The position numbers and the translations under genes were made by a program. A DNA stretch of 64,000 bases, from contig NC_080586.1 in NCBI RefSeq assembly GCF_029962835.1, forward strand, positions 67,891,501-67,955,500, read 5' to 3'. Each line of letters opens with the position of its first letter. Position 1 is the first letter of the stretch. The notes beneath the pieces are model-generated. The model was not told where the DNA came from and made no database searches. It saw only the letters and a list, made by a program, of their open reading frames with translations. The DNA is from Magnolia sinica (lineage: Eukaryota; Streptophyta; Magnoliopsida; Magnoliales; Magnoliaceae). Positions 1 to 11,099 of this stretch are shown piece by piece.

Positions 1-233
1 GGTTTTCTTAGCAGAAAAATGACCACCACATGCTTCCATGTGACAAAAAGAAATAACACTCGAACTTCATCCTCTGGGACACAACGTCTAAAAATTTGAT
101 CAGTTCCATATTTATATAAATACGGGTCATCCCAGAAGAAGTTCCTAACCTCGGTTTCAAAACGCTTCCTATCTTGTGACTTCCAATGATGTGGCATTTT
201 TCCCGTTACAAGATAGTTCACTATATCCGAATA
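1..233 (-). pseudogene. Athila integrase N-terminal (zinc-binding) fragment
   Basis: It continues the reverse transcriptase frame after the TAA at 234-236. The minus-strand translation gives the usual plant gypsy stretch around residues HHWKSQDRKRF and FFWDDPYLYKYG, then RRCVPEDE. About 55 bp from the window edge the expected HMEACGGHF zinc-binding segment appears only in another frame, so there is a frameshift here. The catalytic core is outside the window. The assignment rests on recall of the family. Confidence 0.75.
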
Positions 234-1388
234 TTAAAGCAATTTGGAGATCGCAAATAATTGTTCATCAGGGAAAGTGTCCTGAATATGTATCTCCTCA
301 ATGGAATCATCTAACACCAATCTAGAAAGGTGATCGGCCACTACGTTTTCTACTCCTTTCTTATCTTTTATCTCTAAGTCAAATTCTTGGAGTAGGAGGA
401 TCCATCTCAAAAGTCTCGGCTTTGCATCCTTCTTAGATAACAAATATTTCAAAGCCGAGTGGTCCGTGAAAATGACCACTTTGGATCCCAGTAAGTAGGA
501 CATAAACTTATCCAAAGCAAAAACTACTGCAAGTAACTCTTTTTCAGTTGTTGAGTAGTTCACTTGGGCCGAGTTTAGAGTTTTACTCGCATAGTGAATA
601 ACGTAGGGCCGTTTTTCTTTCCTTTGGCCCAAAATAGCTCCTATGGCATAATCACTTGCATTGCACATTAGTTCAAAAGGAAATGTCCAACCTGGTGGAT
701 GCATGATAGGTGTAGTGGTAATGGATGATTTAATTTTATTAAAGGCACTTGCATACTCATCTGTCCACTTAAATGGAACATCCTTTTGAAGAAGATTAGT
801 CAAGGGTATAGTAATGGCACTAAAGTCCTTGATGAATCTTCTATAAAAACCAGCATGCCCTATAAGTGATCTAATATCTCTAACAGTTCGGGGGATAGGT
901 AGATTAGCTATAATGTCGAGTTTTGAGCGATCTACCTCGATTCTATTTTTAGAGATAGCATGGCCTAAAACAATTCTTTTTTGAACCATGAAATGACATT
1001 TCTCCCAATTTAAGACAAGGTGTTTCTCTTCATACCTAGACAAGACAAGAGATAAATTGTTGAGGCATTCCTCAAAACTACTCCCAAATACAGAGAAGTC
1101 ATCCATGAAAACCTCAAGAAACTTTCCAACCATATTTGAAAAAACACTTAACATACATCGTTGGAAAGTTGCTGGGGCGTTACACAATCCAAATGACATC
1201 CGTTTGAAAGCAAACGTGACAAATGGACAAGTGAACGTGGTTTTCTCTTGGTCTTCCAAGGCTATCTCTATTTGGTTATATCCAGAATATTCATCAAGAA
1301 AATTATAAAATGAGTGACCTGCTACCCTCTCTAAAACTTGATCAATGAATGGTAGAGAAAAATGGTCCTTCTTTGTAACCTGGTTCAA
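234..1388 (-). pseudogene. Athila pol: reverse transcriptase and RNase H
   Basis: This 384-residue open stretch is the best preserved part of the element. Reverse transcriptase motifs run from [10 protein letters not shown] (residues 8-17) through [10 protein letters not shown] (31-40, normally LDGYSGY) to the catalytic FMDD at 94-97. RNase H follows, with [11 protein letters not shown] and [10 protein letters not shown]. The first RNase H aspartate, usually in a CDASDYA context, is Asn here (N243 in CNASDYA), which should abolish metal binding at that site. The ATG is internal to the polyprotein: the frame continues upstream past the stop at 1458. The product would copy the element RNA into cDNA. 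It is very probably inactive because of the flanking stops. Confidence 0.9.
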
Positions 1389-1457
1389 TTTTCTATGGTC
1401 AATGCAAACACACCAACCAGTGGTGACACGTGTTGGTATGAGTTCATTATTAGAATT

Positions 1458-2312
1458 CTACACAATAGTTATTTCAGATTTCTTTGGGACTACTTGAGTT
1501 GGACTCACCCAAACACTATCAGATATTGGGTAGATGATTCCCACATCCAATAATTTGATCACCTCATTTTTTACAACTTCCATCATGTTTGGATTGAGAC
1601 GCCTTTGAGGTTGTCTAATTGGTTTGGCGTCATCATCGAGGTGGATCCGATGGGTGCATATAGAAGGGCTTATACCCTTGATGTCAGAAATGGTCCAACC
1701 CAAAGCTCCTTTGTGGTCTCTTAGAACTTTCAACAATTTAATCTCTTGATCCTTCTCTAAAAATGAAGAGATCACCACAGGATAAGTTTTATTTTTACCT
1801 AAGTATACATACTTAAGCTCATTTGGTAGTGGTTTTAAATCAAGCTTTTGAACATTGGTTGGTGATGGCAGAGGTCGCAAGTCCTCAATAGATAGGATTT
1901 GAGTGCGTGGTCTCCATTGGTACATACCAATGTCCTGGGTGGTAGTGCTCTCATTATCATCAGAAATTTCAGCAAGCACTTTTTTTAAATCAAAATTTTT
2001 CAAGTCTCCAATGACTTGAATCAATTCCTCAGTCAAACTAGGTTCCAATTCCTCTTCTTCTATCAAGCAGTCCATGAAATTTAGCTCATGGATCTCATTA
2101 TTCTCAATGGGCTGCTTACATAAATTAAAAATATTTAGCTCTAGAGTCATGTTACCAAAAGACAAGTTCATTATTCCATTCCTGCAATTTATGATTGCAT
2201 TTGAAGTTGCTAGGAATGGGCGGCCTAAAATGATGGAAACTTGAGCGCTAGCATTTACACATGGTTCAGTGTCTAGTACAATAAACTCTACAGGGAAGTA
2301 GAATTTCTCCAC
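1458..2312 (-). pseudogene. Athila pol: protease to reverse transcriptase linker
   Basis: This 284-residue stretch continues the protease frame. It holds the conserved ILGRPFLATSNAIINCRNG segment (about residues 28-46) that ends the protease module, then an acidic linker, then the start of reverse transcriptase (SPTQVVPKKS). It is separated from the protease by a TAA at 2313-2315 and from reverse transcriptase by a TAG at 1458-1460. Both sit where a Gln codon is expected, so both can be explained by one C-to-T change. There is no function apart from the polyprotein. Confidence 0.85.
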
Positions 2313-2594
2313 TTAGACTAGCACGTCTTCTAAAATTCTCTTTAGTACCTTAATAGAGCGGTCAACGAGTTGGAGTGTAATCGTGGTTGGTTTAAGCTCG
2401 CCTAACCCCATTTGTTTGTAAACCGAATAAGGTACTAAGTTGACACTTGCACCCAAATCTAGCAAAGCATGCTCAATTTGAAAATTTCCAATAATACAAG
2501 GAATAGTGGGACTTCTCGGGTCTTTGTATTTGGGTACAACCCTTTGTTGAATGATAGCGCTCACTTTCTCAGTAAGGAAGGCCTTTTTATGCAC
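2313..2594 (-). pseudogene. Athila aspartic protease
   Basis: A 93-residue piece holds the retropepsin active-site loop ALLDLGASVNLVPYSVY, with DLGA at residues 46-49. Retropepsins of LTR elements cleave the gag-pol polyprotein as dimers. The frame is shared with the downstream pol pieces and with the gag C-terminus upstream. The region between (2595-2693) reads as polyprotein in the same frame after a TAA at 2694-2696. The active-site Asp and Gly are kept. Confidence 0.85.
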
Positions 2595-2693
2595 ATTTAA
2601 TTTCCTCTTTACAGTGCATAAGTCCTTGAGATATTTAGCATATGATGGAATTTGTCTAATGACATCAAGCAGAGGAATATTGACAGTAACCTT

Positions 2694-3512
2694 TTAGAGC
2701 ACATCTAACACCTCTTGATATTTCATGGGGACAGTTGGATTCCGAAGTCTAGATGGGAACAGAACTGGAGGCTCATATGACTTAGTCTCTTTATCCTTTT
2801 GGTGTTGCGGCTCTTGAACCATAGCCGGTTCATCATTTTCTTGAGACAGTGGCTCATCCTCCAGTATTTCTACCGGTTGCATTATCTTGTTATCGATCTC
2901 TTTTCCACTTCTCAAGGTAATGATGGCCTTAGCTTGTTCATGATGTAACTCACTTGGATTTGAGTCTCCAATGAAATGTGTGTTTCGAGGGTTTGACACA
3001 TGTTGAGAAGGAAGGGTGCCTTTTTCCCTGGCATTTAGTTGAGTCTCAATCCTAGCCACAGCTGTCTTTAACTCCTGATTTGATTGGATTAGAGACTGAT
3101 TCATTTGAGCTTGAGAGTTCATGAATGTGGTCAATGTATCCTCCACAGATGATCGCTTTGGTGGGGGCACATATGGTGCATTGTTAGGTGCCCCAAAGAA
3201 GTTATTTTGTGGAGGCATTTGAGGTGCAGTAGGCACATTAATTTGTAGTCTATTCCTCCAACTAAGATTAGGATGGTTACGCCAATTTGGATTGTACGTG
3301 TTTCCCATTGGTTGCATAACTGACCTTTGGTAATTGTTTATAGCATTTGCTTGATCATGCTCATACGTGATATTTTGTACAACTGAGATTACTAGACAAT
3401 CCTTTGTGTCATGGTCTGTACCACCACAAATGCTATAAAAATTACCTAAGGAAGTGTTTGCTTTAACCATATCAACCTTCCTAATTTCTAAGGCTTCGAC
3501 CTTTCTAGCCAA
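2694..3512 (-). pseudogene. Athila gag C-terminal part with zinc knuckle
   Basis: This 272-residue stretch begins with a coiled-coil-like segment, then a single retroviral-type zinc knuckle, then a Pro/Gln/Asn-rich region typical of the end of plant gypsy gag. The knuckle should read C-x2-C-x4-H-x4-C. Here it is YSICGGTDHDTKDC, so the first Cys has become Tyr and zinc binding should be impaired. The frame is the same as the protease, separated by a TAA at 2694. Upstream, between 3513 and 3653, the frame continues but is broken by a TGA. Confidence 0.8.
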
Positions 3513-3653
3513 TGCAGCGAATTTTGCATTAAAGTCGTCTTCCTCTCATAGGACATACATTCTCGCTTTCTCTATAGGAATGGGTCTAGTTTGGTCTGAT
3601 TTAGCAGAGACATCCCATGTCTGAGTATTCTCTGCTAACATATCTAGAAAATC

Positions 3654-4474
3654 TCAAGCCTCATTATGATCTTTGTCAAGAAAGGTTCCACCACACATCA
3701 TCTCTATGAACTGACGGGTATCCATGGTGAGCCCCTTTCGGAAAGCATCAATCACGTGCCATGGTTCATAACCATGATGTGGACAAGTAATTAGAATGTC
3801 TTTAAAGCGCTCCCAAGCTTGAAAAAATAGTTCATTCCCCTTTTGGGAGAATGACATGATTTCTTGTTTTAGTGCATTTGTTTATGCTCGGGAAAGAACT
3901 TTTTCAAAAACTCTCTACTTAAGGCTTGCCATGAAGTGATGGTATTAGGTCTTAGAGAGTTGAGCCATGCTTTGGCCCGATCCTTTAGAGAAAATGAGAA
4001 TAACCTAAGCTTAAGTACATCCCTATTGCCATTGTTTACTTGTAACGTTGCAATTACTTCCTCAAAGTCCTTGAGGTGCAAGTAGGGGCTTTCAGAATCT
4101 AAGCCATGAAATTTAGGAATTAATTGAATCACACCTGGTTTAAAATTAATGTTCCCTGTGTGAGCAGGGAACACTATGCAAGATGGTAAAGTTGATCTCT
4201 CAGGGTGTAAATGTTCACGTAAAGTCCGTGGTTGGTTTAACACATTCTTATGAACTTCATCTTCATCCTCAAGAGGAGGATTATTTTGATTTATAGTTGG
4301 ATCTAGTAGATTTGGATTTGGATTATCAACTGGATCTGCCATGGAATCCAAGTGATGTTGAGTGCGTCTTCTAAGTGAATGATCAAGGCCTGGAACTAGT
4401 CCCCCTTTAGAGGAGAGTTGATTTTTTTTTATCCCTACTCCAACGGAACATAAACCATCCACACCACACAACAA
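3654..4474 (-). pseudogene. Athila gag N-terminal and capsid region, frameshifted
   Basis: Two open pieces (4474-3869 and 3857-3654) together encode the retrotransposon gag capsid-like domain, with LRLFSFSLKDRAKAWLNSL, FLKKFFPEH and then QAWERFKDIL. They lie in different frames. The switch at about 3880 is best explained by loss of one A from an A-run just after FFPEH. The second piece ends at a TGA where a Trp (TGG) is expected, a single G-to-A change. The likely gag start is within 4340-4474, but the true initiator is uncertain. Confidence 0.85.
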
Positions 4475-5022
4475 ATACCACTAATTCAAATAACAAGTAT
4501 GATACTTAAAATAAAAATAAAAACTTAAATCAACAACCTAGGTGGCAGGGCCAACCATGTGGGTTCAGTCCACAAAGCAAAATAAATCAACAACCTAGGT
4601 GGCAGGGCCGACCATGAGGGTTTAGTCCACAAAGCAAAATAAATCAACAACCCATGTGGCAGGGCCGACCATAAGGGTTCAGTCCATAAAAAAAATAAAA
4701 TAATAATAATAAAATAAATAAATAAATAAATAAAAGCAAAACTAATGCAGAAATTAAACTATGCTAATCTGGAAAATAGATTCAGCGGATGATCTTTGTG
4801 ATCAAACAGCAACTGTAGGACAACTATAGCACTTGGGTGATAAAATCCCAAGCAGGGCAACCTTATGTCCAGTTAGTGCTTGAAAGACCCAACTGAATTT
4901 ATTTTCAAAGAAAAAGAAAATAAAAAAATAAAAATAAATTAAAAAAATCTACAGAAAATCTGGAGGGTTTAGAAGAAAACTTACCTTAGCTATCTTGCAC
5001 AGATCTGATCTATCTCAGTCTC
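4475..5022 (-). other. Athila 5' leader between primer binding site and gag
   Basis: This A/T-rich untranslated leader has no open frame. It contains the 57-bp tandem repeat listed separately and an A/T-rich simple-sequence stretch near 4690-4735. Long non-coding leaders are usual in Athila-type elements. Confidence 0.7.
4527..4697. repeat. Three tandem 57-bp repeats in the Athila leader
   Basis: Units begin at 4527, 4584 and 4641, each with AAATCAACAACC followed by a GGCAGGGCC core and a CAGTCCACAAAG-like end. Copies differ by only a few substitutions, and the third decays into A-rich DNA. Confidence 0.9.
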
Positions 5023-5040
5023 TCCCCGGCAACGACGCCA
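5023..5040 (-). promoter_or_regulatory. Primer binding site, tRNA-Asp type
   Basis: The plus strand reads TCCCCGGCAACGACGCCA, matching the 3' end of plant tRNA-Asp apart from one A/G change. On the element strand it is therefore the primer binding site. It lies 6 bp from the LTR edge, as expected. Confidence 0.9.
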
Positions 5041-5046
5041 AAAACT

Positions 5047-6346
5047 TGATTGCTTGCCTCCAAGTGCAGAGGTTCATAAGTAATATCCTGTGAATACAGG
5101 GTCTATCCCATAGGGAGATGAATTGCGAGAAGGAAAAAATCAAATGCAAAACAAACTAAGTAATAAAAACTAAACAGATGATTTGATTTTGAGATTTTTG
5201 AATGGATGTAATTCAACTGAATAAAATAACACCTAAGCTTCAAAGTTCCACATATAGGTTAATGTTCCAAAATCATGATGACTTAGATAACACAACTAGG
5301 ATCTGATCACTATGGTCAGCCTAATCAGAAAATAAAACACTTTAAATATTTTAATAAGTGATATAAAATATTAGAAAATAATAGATTTGCATCATTGATA
5401 TATATTCTCAAGCGCCAGTGATTTTAAGTATTCAATATCTATAGGATAATGACTATCAAAGAAATATAACAGGTTGAGAACCTCTCCTATCTAGGAAATC
5501 TGATTGATCTAGGGTAAGCCTATCCATCAATGTAGATCTCATATGATGGAAACATATGGATCTTACAAGAGGATAAAAAACAAAACCTAAATAATAGATA
5601 ATATGCACACACCATTATTCTCATCATTAAAACAATCAATCATCATAATCTTAAAAAATTATTAAACCCATGTGCTTCCCTTCTAGCTTGGGCTAAAAGG
5701 AACTTAAAAAAACATAATTAAATTGCAGAAATAAAAAGCAACAAGAAAGAAAGAAAAAAAATGCAAATAGAAAGGATCTAAAAAAAAAAAAAAACTTATA
5801 AAGCTTTAATAAAACTAAAAACTCTTAAAAAACTCTAAATATTGCTCTTGAATGCTTCTAATGATATTTAAGAATGCCCTAGGAGACCCTATTTATAAGT
5901 AGGGAACTCCAATTTTCGTACAAAGTTGAAAACCCTAGAAAACGCCTCAAATATACGTATTTTCCTAAAATAGACTTCTCACTGCATAGTTCATTTAAAA
6001 CAGACTTCCTGCTGCGTAGTTTTCCAAAATAGACTTCAGAGCTTTACAATACACTTTTCAGGATGATTTCAGGATTCTTCACTTCAAATCTTCGATTCTT
6101 TTCATTCCTCACTTGGTTTTCTTGGATCTTTGGCATATGAATTCTTCAATCCTGGTTTCCTAAGATCCATCCATTGCCTTGGTGATTTTTGAGCATCAAA
6201 TTCTTAGTTTTTAGCACCCTTTTTCAATCTAAGCTTTTAAATTCACTTTGCAACACATACATGAGTAAAATAGAATATTAAGATGATTTATGTTCATAAA
6301 ACCAAGATATAAATGGGGAAAATTATGCAATATTTGAGTCTCAACA
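5047..6346 (-). repeat. Athila 5' LTR (about 1300 bp)
   Basis: The LTR runs from TG (5047) to CA (6346) in plus-strand orientation. It ends immediately beside the tRNA-Asp primer site at one side and with ...GAGTCTCAACA at the other. It is A/T-rich and non-coding. The boundary is inferred from the primer site and the TG/CA ends because the second LTR is not in the window. Confidence 0.75.
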
Positions 6347-6645
6347 CTTTGCAGCTGCAAGTGGCATGGTTGTACGACATTCCAGAGTCCTAATTGCTTA
6401 CCTGAATGTATACGAAGGATAACAAAATAATTGCACTAAGAAAATAACGCTAACCATCTGATTTTCTGCTTCAAATATGGACCAATCACGGTACTTCTCT
6501 TAACCGTCGATTAGATAGCATTTAATTCGATGGTTAGGATTGGTTGATCCGTGTGATTTAATAGTCATGCCACCTACAATGGGACCCATAATTTGAATTG
6601 TCTAGATAGGTGTACGTCAAAACGTGAGGAGGACAAGTCTCAAGT
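6347..6645. other. Short intergenic stretch
   Basis: I see no gene, repeat or known element here. Confidence 0.5.
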
Positions 6646-6875
6646 AAAGTTGGGCATGTCTAACCCGATCCGACCAGATTCAATCCAATTCGAACTGAAC
6701 CGACGGCCTGGATCGGTCAGCTTCGAGCAGGATCAGGCAGATCTGACCGTTAATTGGATCGGGTTCGGGTCAATGTCAATTCAGACCAGATCAATCCGAA
6801 ATCTGATCCGATTGGATCTGATTCGGACTGGACCGAATGTATTAATAACTAATAATTTACTATTTTACCCATCAC

Positions 6876-6878
<3 letters not shown>

Positions 6879-6924
<46 letters not shown>
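6879..6924. repeat. (TG)n(TA)n microsatellite
   Basis: A pure TG run (6879-6914) is followed by TA dinucleotides (6915-6924) directly next to a MITE end. Confidence 0.95.
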
Positions 6925-7468
6925 GGAAAATGTATTATGCACTCGACCTCACAATAAGCTCCCGTGAGGTCGAGCTGTGTGGCCCCACCGTGATGCGTGT
7001 CGACCATCAACACTGTGCATTTGATGGGTCCCCTCTAAATTATGGGACATCCCAAAAATCAGCCGTATACGGAACTCAGGTGGGCCATACCATCTAAAAT
7101 CATGTGAAGACACCGTTAAAACATATAAAAGCACTTGGTGGCGCCCACCTGAGTTTTGAATGCGGCTGAAACTTGGTCTGAACCCTCATCCAAGTGGGAC
7201 ACACATAATGGATGGACTGGATTTGCAAAACACATCTCTGTGGGCCCAAAAAATGATTATGAATGTTTTAATGGTGCATGGCCCCTCCCCACTTCTGTAT
7301 GTGGTGTGGCTCACACAAGTCACGGATTGACTTGATTTTTGAGACCTAGGCCCACGATGGAATGGTGCATCTGACTGATGGGGTAGATGTTCGAAACACA
7401 TCATGGTGGGGCCCACACAGCTCGACCTCATGGGACGAACTCGTGAGGTCGAGCACATAGTACATTTT

Positions 7469-7471
<3 letters not shown>
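6925..7471. mobile_element. MITE with about 85-bp inverted termini
   Basis: The left end reads GGAAAATGTATTATGCACTC and the right end is its near inverse (GGGAAAATGTACTATGTGCTC on the minus strand). The inverted similarity continues through GACCTCAC, GAGGTCGAGCTGTGTGG and GGCCCCACC.TGATG, about 85 bp in all. There is no coding capacity. It sits between TA repeats, so any target duplication is masked. G-rich starts are common in Mutator-like MITEs, but the class is not certain. Confidence 0.8.

Positions 7472-7550
<79 letters not shown>
7472..7550. repeat. (TA)n microsatellite
   Basis: About 39 TA units abut the MITE end. Confidence 0.95.
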
Positions 7551-7553
<3 letters not shown>

Positions 7554-7641
7554 TAATATACCTTTTTTAAGTTTTTACCCTACCCGTTCCTCTTTACTCA
7601 CAAGGTCGCACCCGAACGTGCCGAACCCTAAAATCTTTCTG

Positions 7642-8403
7642 TTACGATTCCATCATTTTATTATTTGTATCCACTTCCAATTTCGATTCGAGAAGAGGGA
7701 TTGCATTTTGTATGGCTGCTGCTGCAGCGGCCCACTGCCTCTGTTTTTTAACTGCTTCTTCATCCATGATTAAAGCCATGACGCTTGAATATCCTTTTTG
7801 TAGCAACCGATACAACAACAATGCCAACATCCTTGCTTGATCCTTAATCGTATCCACATCACGATCATCGACGAACTCGCATCGATCAACGATTCCTGTT
7901 GATTTGTCGAGCCTGTGACGTAAGGACAGAAGCAGATGGGCCCGTTCCAGCTCCGATCTCGTGCATCCCCGCTGCAGCCCGATTAATGCGTAGTAATCAA
8001 TGTTGGCGGCGTCACCGGAAGCGACTTGCAACCTCAGTTCTTGGATCTTTGATGTGAGGGTTCATAGGCTTGTGGAAACATCCCTGTATCTGAATGCATG
8101 TTGCTTCCATGTGGGGCCTGAGAGCTTGTGGTCGCGGAGGATGGCATCGTAGAGGAGCTTGAGGTGATAGAGGTCACGGAGGCAGTCGGGGTAGCAGCAG
8201 ATGGATTCGTGGAGTTTGGCACGGGTGGAGAGAGCAGGGATGGAAGATGGATCGAGGGCGAGTGTGCGATCGCAGTCAGCAATGGCCTCAGCAATACGGC
8301 ATGTAGCTTGGTAGGCTGTGGCTCTGTGGATGTAGTAATCTGCTCGGCATTTTCCGATCTGGAGGAGGACCATGGCGTCCTCCATCAGGCCCAGGTGGAC
8401 TGA
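7642..8403 (-). pseudogene. Intronless fragment of a TPR/DnaJ-like co-chaperone gene
   Basis: The minus strand carries about 250 codons in one frame with a single internal TGA near 8048. The first half has a tetratricopeptide-like repeat (YYIHRATAYQATCRIAEAIADC then TLALDPSSIPALSTRAKLHE). The second half has DYYALIGLQRGCTRSELERAHLLLSLRH, a J-domain-like segment seen in plant TPR/DnaJ co-chaperones, then LYRLLQKGYSSVMALIMDEEA and an Ala-rich tail to a TAA at 7642. The N-terminal half of a full protein is missing, and the homology stops where the flanking degenerate arm begins. It is most likely a captured or retroposed fragment, not a working gene. Members of this family act as Hsp70/Hsp90 co-chaperones; function here is not implied. 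Confidence 0.7.
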
Positions 8404-8738
8404 TCCAAACCTTGTCCAATGCGATTTTACTCGATTTTCCTGACCGAGTAGGACTCGGATCGGTTCAGGCCAGTATAGGTTTCGATCGGTTCGAGTAAGA
8501 TGACTTGGATTCGATCTCGGATCAGATCAAGTTCGGGTCAGGGCTATGTAGAACTCGGACCAAGTCGAGTTGGACCCAATCCGATTCGATTCGGTCTGAT
8601 GCCCAGCTCTAATCTCAAGACTCTCGGCCATTTTCAAAGTAGTGGTCAACTACACCATTTGTTTGTTTTACAGGGAGTGACATTTTCGATGAGTACCAAG
8701 AAACCGGACGCGAATTTTCGGGGAGCTCGTGTAATGTC

Positions 8739-9262
8739 GGGACGCAGATTAGCTGCTGACGGGACAGGTTAAGTAGGGAGACTCACTACTGAAGTGACGT
8801 GACCAAAGTTCTGTGGGCCATGATGATAAATGTTTTGTATACATGCCGTCCATACATTTTTAGAGATCATTTTAAGGCAATATTCAAAGAATGAGTAAAA
8901 TTCAAATTTCCAGTGGACCACACCACATAAAACAGTGGGAAGAGTGACGCCCACCATTAAAAACTTCTAACGCCCATATAAGTTTTCGATCAAGTTGATA
9001 CTTGTGCTTTCCCTTCTTACATGTCTTTGTTAATTTGTGAACATTTGGATTCCAAATAACATTATAGTGAGCCTTAGTAAGATTTCAATGGTGGAAATCA
9101 CTCTCCCCACTGATTTCTACGGCGGGGTCCACTAAAGATTTGGATCTACCTAATTCTTTGGCTTATGCCCTAAAATGATATCTCCAAATGGATGAACGGT
9201 CTTGGATACAACACATACATCGTACTGGGGCTCATAGAACTGGGTGACGTCACTTGAGTAGG
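8739..9262. mobile_element. MITE of the GGGCCCACCATGATG family, copy 1
   Basis: It starts with GGGACGCAGATTAGC and has inverted subterminal blocks: CTACTGAAGTGACGTGACC at 8786-8804 answered by GGGTGACGTCACTTGAGTAG at 9243-9262. The internal layout is shared with copies at 10524 and 35489: GTTTTGTAT.CATGCCGTCC, then GTGGACCACACCACA, then a mirror of these. The distal right terminus is not clear. Confidence 0.75.
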
Positions 9263-9560
9263 CAGCATGGCTACTCAATATTTTTGGGGTCACACAAGTT
9301 TTGGATTAATATGAAATTTCTTTTTTCTCTTCATTCAGCTCTTCGGACCTTGTCAACATATTGGATGGAAAATAAACGTTTTAGTGGGCCCTACGAATTG
9401 TTTAACAGTGAAAATCATTATCTCTGTTGTTATTAGTGGTGTGGTCCAGATAATTTTTGGATATAATTCATTTTTTGGATGATGATCTAAAAATAGATAA
9501 ACGATGTAGATATAATAAATACATCACTGTAGGGCCCATGTAACTTTGATATCCTTTGAG
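9263..9560. mobile_element. MITE of the same family, partial copy 2
   Basis: Only the right half of the family consensus is recognisable (GTGGTGTGGTCCAGAT, then the AAACGATGTAGATATAATAAATACATCACTG-like end, diverged). It directly follows copy 1. Confidence 0.6.
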
Positions 9561-9689
9561 CCGTTCGTACAACTCAGAGCTTCGAGCAGCGTCAGTGCTC
9601 AGCTTCGCACGACACGTACCTTCCGCTTCCGTAACCACGACCCTTTTGGTCCCACCGCGACGTATCTTTTATATCCACTCCGTCCACCT

Positions 9690-9890
9690 GCTGCGTCAGC
9701 AAAAGCTTAAGTGGGCCACAGAGCACGGGAAATAGTGGGATTGAATTTTAACCATTAAAATCTTCATGGGCCCACATAAGCTTTAGATCAGATCGGCTTG
9801 ATGTTTGTGTTTTCCCTTCATCGCGGTGGGAGTCACCCTATGAACGGTTTAGATGGCATATAAGCATCATGGTGGGCTGAAGATGTTTCA
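9690..9890. mobile_element. MITE of the same family, partial copy 3
   Basis: A short internal segment matches the family (AGTGGGCCACAGAG, CCATTAAAATCTTCATGGGCC, TTGTGTTTTCCCTTCAT). Its ends are missing. Confidence 0.55.
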
Positions 9891-9997
9891 AAGAAGGTGT
9901 TTTCATACCTACTGTTTCGTTTGGCTTTACCCATTTCTGATAAAACAGATGAACAGAGTATACGTCACACGGACGTCACGGTGGCCTTACTGGAGAA

Positions 9998-10523
9998 CGG
10001 ATTGGCCACTCCCTCAGCCACCACCCCGTGGCTGATGGTCTGTGCTCCCTGGGCCCAACATGATGCATCCGTGTCATCCATTCGGTTCATCCATTTTTTA
10101 GATCATTTTAGGACTTAACATAAAAAAATGAGAGGAATATAAATCTCAAGTGGACCACACCACAGGAAAATAATAGTGATTGGATATCCACCATTAAAAT
10201 TCTCCCAAGGCCCACTGTACTGTTTATTTGACATCCAATCAGTTGATTAGGTCATAAAGACCCAGATGAAGGGAAAAAACAAATATCAGCTTGATCCAAA
10301 ACTTTTATAGGCTCCAAAAAGTTTTTAATGGTCGATGTTCATTCAACACCCTGTAATGCGGTCCACTTGAGATTGTGATATAACTCATTTTTTTGTCTTA
10401 TACCATAAAATGATTTATAAAAATAAATGTACAGTATGGATGAAGCATATACATCATGGTGAGGCCTATAAAGCACTAACCACCAACTATTGGCCCTGGG
10501 CAGGGGGAGTAGCCGCCTTAATG
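9998..10523. mobile_element. MITE of the same family, copy 4
   Basis: The left block (CTGGGCCCAACATGATGCATCC) is mirrored at the right by CATATACATCATGGTGAGGCC. The middle has the typical AAACAAATATCAGCTTGATCC segment. Terminal sequence is diverged, so the edges are approximate. Confidence 0.7.
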
Positions 10524-11086
10524 GGACGTGGATTAGCAACTGACCGGTTGAGCAGCGTGACCGGCTACAGCCTACTACAAGTTAGGTAACCAAGTTCTGT
10601 GGCCCCCACCATGATGTATGTTTTGTATCAACACCCTCTATCCATTTGGAGAGAGATCATATTAGGCAAGAACCAAAGAATGAGTGGGATCCAAAACTAG
10701 AGTAGACCCCACTATAGAAAACAGCAGGGAGATGACGCCCACCATTAAAAACTTCCAAAGGACACAAATTTTTTTGATCAAGCTGATATTTGTGTTTTCT
10801 CTTACTTCAAGTCTGCGTTAACACATGAACAGGTTGGATCTCAAATAAATATTACGGTGGATTTTAGGAGGATTTCAATGGTGGTGCACGATCACTCTTC
10901 TCACTGTTTTCCATGGTGGGGTCCGCTTCAGATTTGGATCTGCCTTATTCTTTGGATTATAGTCTAAAATGATATCTCCAAATGGATGAATAGTGTGGAT
11001 ACAACAAATATATCATGGCGGGCTCACATAATTTGGTGATGTCACTTCAGTAGCCCTGCTAACCCGTCGGTTGCTAATCCACGTCC
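10524..11086. mobile_element. MITE of the same family, copy 5, with target duplication
   Basis: The termini are GGACGTGGATTAGCAAC and its inverse. Flanks are CCTTAATG (10516-10523) and CCTTACTG (11087-11094), an 8-bp duplication with one mismatch. Internal segments match copies 1 and 4. Confidence 0.85.
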
Positions 11087-11099
11087 CCTTACTGAGCTT

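Larger units (their letters stand above)
1..6346 (-). mobile_element. Athila-type Ty3/gypsy LTR retrotransposon, truncated by the window edge
   Basis: Read on the minus strand the order is 5' LTR, tRNA-Asp primer binding site, long leader, gag, protease, reverse transcriptase, RNase H and the start of integrase. The 3' part lies left of base 1. The tRNA-Asp primer site, the DLGAS protease motif and the FMDD reverse transcriptase motif fit the Athila lineage of plant gypsy elements. From 3857 to 234 all coding pieces lie in one frame separated by stop codons, and gag has one frameshift, so the copy is dead as an autonomous element. The 5 bp after the LTR (6347-6351, CTTTG) would be the target duplication, but the partner copy is outside the window. 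Confidence 0.9.
6646..8613. mobile_element. Possible gene-capturing element with degenerate inverted arms
   Basis: The left arm (about 6648-6840) and right arm (about 8420-8612) are both made of degenerate GGATCGGGTTCGG-like motifs and are inverted relative to each other. The left begins TTGGGCATG..., and the right ends ...GATGCCCAGCTC. Between them lie a TPR/DnaJ-like coding remnant, a MITE and microsatellites. This is the layout of a Pack-type transposon that picked up a gene fragment, but I see no target duplication, and the arms could be independent low-complexity insertions. Confidence 0.35.

Noticed and set aside
6593-6925. 110-codon frame ending in Cys-Val repeats
   Set aside because: It is degenerate arm sequence running into a TG microsatellite.
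9254-10539. Short open frames of 60-80 codons between 9.2 and 12.9 kb
   Set aside because: All lie in MITE sequence. They share motifs only because the MITEs are related.
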